This document shows positions 58,040 to 64,000 of a stretch of 64,000 nt of DNA, piece by piece. Positions within the stretch are counted from its first letter, which is position 1; each line of letters opens with the position of its first letter. This DNA comes from Centroberyx gerrardi (Eukaryota; Chordata; Actinopteri; Beryciformes; Berycidae): NCBI RefSeq assembly GCF_048128805.1, contig NC_136019.1:19059881-19123880 (forward strand). Reading direction: 5' to 3'. The notes under the pieces were generated by a model, which made no database searches, had not been told where the DNA came from, and saw nothing but the letters and a program-made list of their open reading frames with translations. Made by a program: the position numbers and the translations under genes.

Positions 58040-61000
58040 ATGGCGAACACGACGCAGGACACCCAGGACCGGAGAGGAAGCCAGTGTGGTAGGCTACTCG
58101 ATATACTGTCTCAGTCAGTGTGTGTATCCTACATAATATGCATTACTCACACACTCACACACATAGACTCTGCTTGCCCCGATACGTGGCGTTCTCCCCG
58201 GTATGAAGATAACGTCACGCCAAACTCCATTCAAAAACTGGCATCTTAATGTGGCCTCGCATATTGGTAAATTATGACTAATCAAATTTTAAGAATCGTT
58301 AATGGGCAATTATCAATTCGGCATACATGTAATCCACCAAGCGGCACCTGTTTCAATACAATTTCAACTTTTATAGCTGGTTCACACTGCTCGCTACCGC
58401 CCACCAAGGTGTAGGTGGAAGAAGATTGTAGGAATACCAGAAGTTTAAATTATAATGAAACAAAAGTGATGCCTGATGGATTATATGTATGACGAATTGA
58501 AGAGTGGCTCCTATCTATTCAGAAAAGTCTTCATTTATATATTAGGTGGTGTATGTACCTTTGTTGGTAAACAAGGCCACAATAAACTGTCAGATTTTTT
58601 AATAGACATTGGCGCAGTGTTTTATCCATACAAGCGATGCAGTTGGTCCTATTGTACCTAAACCAAGGAATTCACAAACACTTTCATTTCAAGCACCTCT
58701 AAAGAGATATGCTTTTGCCATCTGAAAATATTTTTGTTGTTCTAATTTTAATAGAGAATTGCATAATTGTCTATACTGTAGGTGGAGTGACATCAGTAGG
58801 GAGAGTAAAACTTATGATCCAAACAGTCATCCTTACACATTTTGTCACTGGGCTGACTTGTAGTGAGTGAAGTAATAGTGAAATTAAACTGTTCCTCATT
58901 TTGCTGGCCCCCCTTTCACTCCACTCACTGTACTATACAATTGACCCATATGCCATCACCCTTGACCCAAAATTACTGAAGCGCTTTTCCCACATTCAAA
59001 CATCACATTTAAAATTCACACACTGAAATAAATCATGTCTTTTGTTTAACCTGGAATTAAGTGGATGTTGCGTGAGCTTGTGCGGCCTATTGATAATGGT
59101 GTAATGACTATGTGACAGGGCCGGATTTTCTTGTCTATTCAAATGAGTGGTTCAGTTAAGCAGGCAATTATATGTGTATGTAAAAAGGATGCCACACAAG
59201 TGCGTTTCAATTGGGATTCAGATTCATGGTATGAAATATGGAACCATATGCAAGTGTTTGGAACGTTGGTCTTTTTCATGATGGGAAAAACAAAAACATG
59301 TAGGTCTACGCCAGAATATTGTCAATATGGACTAGACTTCACAGCAAAGTCATGTCAATGGCTAACAAGTTTTAAGGCAAACAAGATTTATAGTGGCATT
59401 ATAAGTGGCATGGTATTTAACTATTATTTTACAAAAATATTTTCCAAAACACCTTTTACCAAATCAGTGAATAGCTAGACATATAACAAAGTACATCTGC
59501 AGTAATTCATAATAATAATTAGTTACTACATTTTGTGGCTGTCTCTGGTTTTAGTTATTTATATTCACAGTAGCATTGGAACAACCTGTAGCTCTGTTTT
59601 GGGACAAAGTCTACCAGGCTCACATGACAACCTGCTGGTCAGGGTTTAGAGCTTAGCTAAGACCTTGGCTTTGTATTTCAGTCATTTGGAAAGAACTAGG
59701 TATTAGGATAGGGTTTGACCTTTACATTTTATTTAGTTTGGTAGGTAAGGTTTTGCTACTTTTATGTTTTTACCCTTTTGCCATTCTAACATGCTCTCAA
59801 TTACTGCACCTTAACCTTATGTGAGAGGAGAGTTGCTAAAGAAATGTACCAGTGGCTTTGAGTTACATTGACAAGTACAAGTCAATGACACCCTTAGCTC
59901 TGCTTGTAGAGACCTCGAATTCAACTTGGAAGAAGAAACTGAATTCAAATATTTATTTCTCTGGAGGTTTGCTTCATATCCAGCTCCAAGCAGCAGGTGG
60001 TGCAGTCAGGAAGCAACTCCCCGAGCTGCGCATGGATATCTATTGTCCTACACTTTGGAAAGTCCATTGAAACTCATCATGAAAAGACAGTGTGTGTGAT
60101 CAAAGCCCTTACTGTCTGCAAGCATAGACAGTACGCCTTATTAAAATTCAAAGCAGTTCCGCTATTGCAAATCTCCTATTTCGTCTACGTGCTTTAGAAT
60201 GGATTTCTCATTTTGTAACATGGATTTTATTTGTATCTCAAGTGGATAACTGAAGGGGTTATAATTTCTCCCTCCACGAATCTCTCAGGAACTCGTATAG
60301 TTGCACGCTAGCTGCTTAGCTTCCAAGCTGGTGTTAAAGAGTAGGCATGATGTAGACCAGTTCACATTTCAGTACGGACTCCAGTTACAGCCTGGTTACT
60401 GCTGGATCATCTTTCACCCCTCTGGACTTCCGGACCCTTTGTCTGTCTTGTCTAATATCCTGGCCTATGAGAAGTAGCTTTTTAAAGGTGAATACCACTC
60501 AAATTTAAGAATCCCTGTATGCCATTCTTATGATCTAGGAATAAACATGAGGAACTTTGTTTCTCGGCCCAGGCTGAGACTCAAAACTTTGATGTGTTTG
60601 TGAGTGAACTGGGAAAGAAATGACGCACCCAGGGAGGTTTTTCTGGGGATAGCCATACAGTTTCTGATTCAGGAGAAAGCTCATTTTGAAGTATTAAAAA
60701 TGAATTTTTAATTGAGTGATATTCCCTTTTTCAAGGAGATGGTGAGGCAGGTGATATATCCCTTTTATTTCTGGTGAAGGCACTTAAGCTGACTATGGTT
60801 TGTAGGCCAAAAGTGTTGGAGGAATCTTGTCACCTTAATAGCCTACCCAGGTTCCACTTACCGATTTGTCATCCTCAGTTAATATTAGATGAAGGTCAGA
60901 TTATTAACTTGGCAAAACTTTCATCTTCGCACAGTCTTTCCACCACTGTCCCTGGATCTAAACAGGCCATAAAGTCGATGTAAAAATCAATTCCCTGCCT

Positions 61001-62208
61001 TACTGTATGCAAGGAAATAATTCCACTATTATTATACTCCCTTGAAATGGGCCGTCGCAATTTATCATTGTGTCTAGGGATGGAAATGATCTATCTCAAT
61101 TAATTAAAAGACATTTAACACAAGCTTTAAGCTCATCGATCATTCATCATTCATTTCCCCTCAAATCGCCTAGGTAAAAATTTGCACAATCATGTAATGA
61201 ATTGTTTTATTAACTTCTGCCAAATTTCTTAATGGCTGATTCTGGTCTGATTGTTTCCACCATTTTATTTTTGTACCCTCTTTACTGTTGCGTAAGCACA
61301 CTACAACAGCGAGCAGTTGGCATACATAAGAATAGTCTCATCAGAAAAACAAGGTGGATTTCTGTGATGGAGAGGGGTAGAAAGTAATCTATAAAAAAAG
61401 AGTAATCGGTCAGAGTTGATGCACAAGCTACTGGGGGCTACAGAAATACTTGTTTTAATATTTCACTTTATATGGGAAAGGGCTTCTTACAGCATTCACA
61501 CAATAAAAAAGGGTTAAGAAATTTGTTTACTTGTTGCTGTTGTATCACTCACTATTCACTGCCACACAAGGGTGTCCGCAAGTTTCATAAAGTTCAATTT
61601 AAGACTTAAGACCTTTTTAATGTTAGAATGGAATACAAGCACAATTTGGCAACTGAAATACGCCCAATCTGCTTGATTGGATTTATTTCTTATCAGACAG
61701 CAGTGCACCAAGAAACATTTTTAAGACCTCTAAAACAGAATTTAAGACGTACAAGGCTATATATGATGGTATTAAAGACATTTTAAGTTTACATAATATG
61801 TTTTACTACATTTTAAGGCTTTATCATGACCTGCAGACACCCCACCACACACAGAAATTTAACAGCAATTGCTCCAGGTACTCGATGTCCTGTCCTATTA
61901 GTATATGCAATTTTTTTCCACAGCTTATCAATCAAGTAATGCTGTGGGATAGGGCTGTCAAAATTGGCCAAAAATGACGTTCGATTATTCCTTCTAAAAA
62001 AACACATGGGTTCGAACCATTCGAATATCTATTTTTGCACATTATGTCCATAAGAGGGCAAACCAATACAACGAGAGACATAACTACTTGTATAGGTATA
62101 TTTATTTAAACATAAACATGTCTTTTAAAAGATCTACATATCTACACATTACAAAATAAACAAATAAAATAATGTCCTATACCGTAAAACTTCATTTAAA
62201 GACCGTAG

Positions 62209-62250
<42 letters not shown>

Positions 62251-63817
62251 GCCGTGGTTGGTGCTAGAGTGAGAACTGAGAACGCGCTGTCTCTCGGAGC
62301 GAGATCAAAAATGAATGATTCGTAATTGATATGTTATTCGATAGCCTAATTTTTATACAGGTTAGGTAATATTCATACTGGTTTAAATAAACAATTTGAT
62401 ACAACTTTTTCTCGAGGTTCCACAATTTTGTCGTCTGACCAAAATCTGAAGTATTTCCAAACAGGGCTTTTTAGATTGCTCGGAGGGGGTTGTGAACTCT
62501 CTGCTATCATTACCACACGGTTGTTATTGAATTATTCGGTCGTTTCAGCTTGACCTACATTTCATTTTCAATCAATGAAAGTGACGTTGTGTGACTTCTG
62601 TCCGTCATGTAGTGCATTCAGTGCAGCGGCCCAGGCCCACGCGAGAACTTGCGAGGCAGACAGCCGCGGTAGTGCTGCTTTTGTTTTTTTTTCACAATCG
62701 AATATTAATTTTCACAATCGAATGTTTTTTTTTACAATTCGAATATATAATCGAATTTAGAATATTCGTTGACAGCCCTACTGTGGGAATGTGTTGTCTA
62801 AAAGAGGTCATGGTCTATCAAGTACAGTTTCTGTACAGTCCCCGGTACATAGATTAAAAACAAAGGGGAAGGATGCAACTGAAAAGAAGGTGAAGGCAGG
62901 AATTGTTTTTTTCTAAATTTGAGAAAAGGTTTGTGGGAGTTGTGTGAAAGTTGTCAATATTCGTATGTATTCATCAAGTTGAATTTCCCTGTTCCATGTC
63001 CTATCCAAGGTGTGTCTGGAGGAGCCATAATGGAGAACGGCTCAGTAGTGAAAGACCAGACGGCCACGACACTGCCCGCCCCTGACCTCCACAACCACAC
63101 CGACCACCAGCGCCATGATGAGCACCATGAACCCAGCACGAGCCCCTGCAGCCAGCCTGTCCTGCCCAGCTACAAGCCGTCCTGCTCCCCTACGCCCATC
63201 TACTACAGCAGCCCCCAGAAGAGCCAAGCAGACCTGGATCAGGACAGCCACAGCATGGCCTCCCAGGACTCGGGCATCCCAACCCTGGAGATCAACCATC
63301 CGGAGCCCCTCCTCCACGGCCCCCAGCGCCCGGGGGACGGAGGCGGAGGTCACAACTCTCCAGCAACGCTGCCTCTGGACGAGCCCGCCGACAGCAACGC
63401 CATCCGCAAGTCCTCCACCTTCCCCCGCAGCGGCTACGACTCGATCCGCCTCTTCAGTCCCGTCCCCAGGTCGTCCGTCGCCATGGGGATGGGCGTGGGG
63501 GGCGGAGCCTTGAACCGCAGCGACGACATCTCGGTGTGCAGCGTGTCGAGCATGAGCACCGAGCTGTCGGCCACGCTTTCGGTCTCCAACGAGGACATCT
63601 TGGATTTCATGGTGACCTCCGACTCCAGCGCCATCGTCACCTTGGAGACCGACGACAGCGGCGCCGCCCACTTCTCAGACGTGACGCTGTCGTCGACGCC
63701 GGGAGACCCGAGGGACTTCTGGAGCCCCATGCGGCGGCGTCCAGGTTCGGGTGTCGCGCATCAGGAAGAAGACAGCAGACAAAAGAGACTGGGACCACTG
63801 GCCAGCTTCTTCAACAG
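58040..63817 (+). CDS. TBC1D14 orthologue, N-terminal part (continues beyond window)
   Basis: The large exon 63010-63817 (acceptor CTATCCAAG, donor CAACAG/GTAACT) reads, from the internal Met at 63030, into QDSGIPTLEI, RKSSTFPRSGYDS, SDDISVCSVSS, ELSATLSVSNEDILD, SSAIVTLE and LGPLASFFNR. These are in the order and spacing of the human TBC1D14 N-terminus. The upstream exon 58040-58088 (MANTTQDTQDRRGSQC, donor GTG/GTAGGC, phase 1) joins 63010 in frame and adds 23 residues before Met 63030; otherwise translation starts at 63030. The TBC Rab-GAP domain lies downstream of the window. TBC1D14 is a RAB11-binding regulator of recycling-endosome traffic and autophagosome formation. The exon is GC-rich, unlike its flanking introns. 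Confidence 0.88.
58089..61560 (+). other. tbc1d14 first intron, transposon-poor part
   Basis: The sequence is AT-rich with no splice-consistent exon. The 115-residue open frame at 59131-59478 has no domain-like pattern and no plausible splice partners, so I treat it as chance. TAGGGATGGAAATGATC near 61076 may be a MITE end without a partner. Confidence 0.5.
61569..61843. mobile_element. 275-bp hAT-like MITE
   Basis: The ends AGGGTGTCCGCAAGT and the complement of the right end (GGGGTGTCTGCAGGT) match with four differences. The flanks GCCACACA (61561-61568) and ACCACACA (61844-61851) form an 8-bp target duplication with one mismatch. The interior has repeated TTAAGAC/AAGACCT motifs. It lies in the first intron of tbc1d14. 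Confidence 0.7.
61950..62780. mobile_element. 831-bp hAT-like element with perfect 8-bp target duplication
   Basis: CTGTGGGA flanks both ends exactly (61942-61949 and 62781-62788). The termini are TAGGGCTGTCAAA on the left and the complement of TTGACAGCCCTA on the right, followed by TTCGATTAT/ATAATCGAAT motifs on both sides. The interior has (CT)n at 62213-62248 and no transposase. hAT superfamily is inferred from the 8-bp duplication and TAGGG ends. Confidence 0.88.
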
Positions 63818-64000
63818 GTAACTTCAACTATGGCTTTGAGTAACTGTCTTAGCTGATCGCATCTTATTTACATGGATGTTTAGCTTGAGTGAAACTGGAA
63901 TGCATGTTTCAGTTCTCTTTCTCGGGCATTGTGCCATGTTGACGTTATATTTACTATAAATCCGAAAAAACATTCCCATCAGCCTCCTAGTGGTAATTAC
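63818..64000 (+). other. Start of tbc1d14 intron after the first large coding exon
   Basis: Intronic sequence follows the donor at 63818. No further exon is visible before the window ends. Confidence 0.7.

Noticed and set aside
59131-59478. 115-residue frame in tbc1d14 intron 1
   Set aside because: No family resemblance, no plausible acceptor or donor pairing, and AT-rich chance composition.
63042-63671. 209-residue minus-strand frame within the tbc1d14 exon
   Set aside because: GC-rich antisense shadow of the tbc1d14 coding exon.

Overview
The window is vertebrate nuclear DNA, almost certainly from a ray-finned (teleost) fish. The genes have phased GT..AG introns, and long (CA)n, (CT)n and (AGT)n microsatellites are common. 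There are many terminal-inverted-repeat (TIR) transposons, a fish-type tRNA SINE, LINE fragments and a Penelope-like retroelement relic. Three kinds of gene are supported, all on the + strand. Exon boundaries were set by hand from splice sites and reading-frame phase.

Region by region. (1) 1291-6921 holds a five-exon gene for a 244-residue single-pass receptor with one V-type immunoglobulin domain and a short tyrosine-bearing tail. Its last intron contains a dead Penelope-like reverse transcriptase split by a near-perfect hairpin MITE. (2) 7400-18260 is a tandem array of S100 calcium-binding protein genes: three intact two-exon genes (CDS 8970-9598, 11192-12196, 17538-18194) and a deletion pseudogene (15411-15800). 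The second gene is a mosaic: its promoter and first exon match copy 1, its late intron and second exon match copy 4. LINE fragments separate the units. (3) 12360-13690 and 18350-25465 are two copies of the DNA downstream of S100 copies 2 and 4. The second copy carries a 5.28-kb compound insertion and a 466-bp element, and the first copy preserves both empty sites. (4) About 25.5-41.4 kb is gene-poor, with microsatellites and MITEs. (5) 41.5-55.9 kb is the kiaa0232 orthologue: a CpG-rich promoter and non-coding first exon, a second exon whose leader holds several short upstream ORFs, a 3.4-kb central coding exon and a 3.3-kb 3' UTR. (6) From 57.6 kb to the end lies the 5' part of tbc1d14: two candidate first exons, a long intron with hAT-like elements, and the first large coding exon. 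The gene continues beyond the window.

The order S100 - kiaa0232 - tbc1d14 matches human 4p16.1 (S100P, KIAA0232, TBC1D14). With the sequence likeness to S100P, this suggests the array is a lineage-specific tandem expansion of an S100P-like gene. The genes do not form a pathway: S100 proteins are calcium sensors, TBC1D14 is a RAB11-linked regulator of autophagy traffic, and KIAA0232 has no established biochemical function. No prokaryotic-type system, CRISPR array, rRNA or intact tRNA gene was seen.
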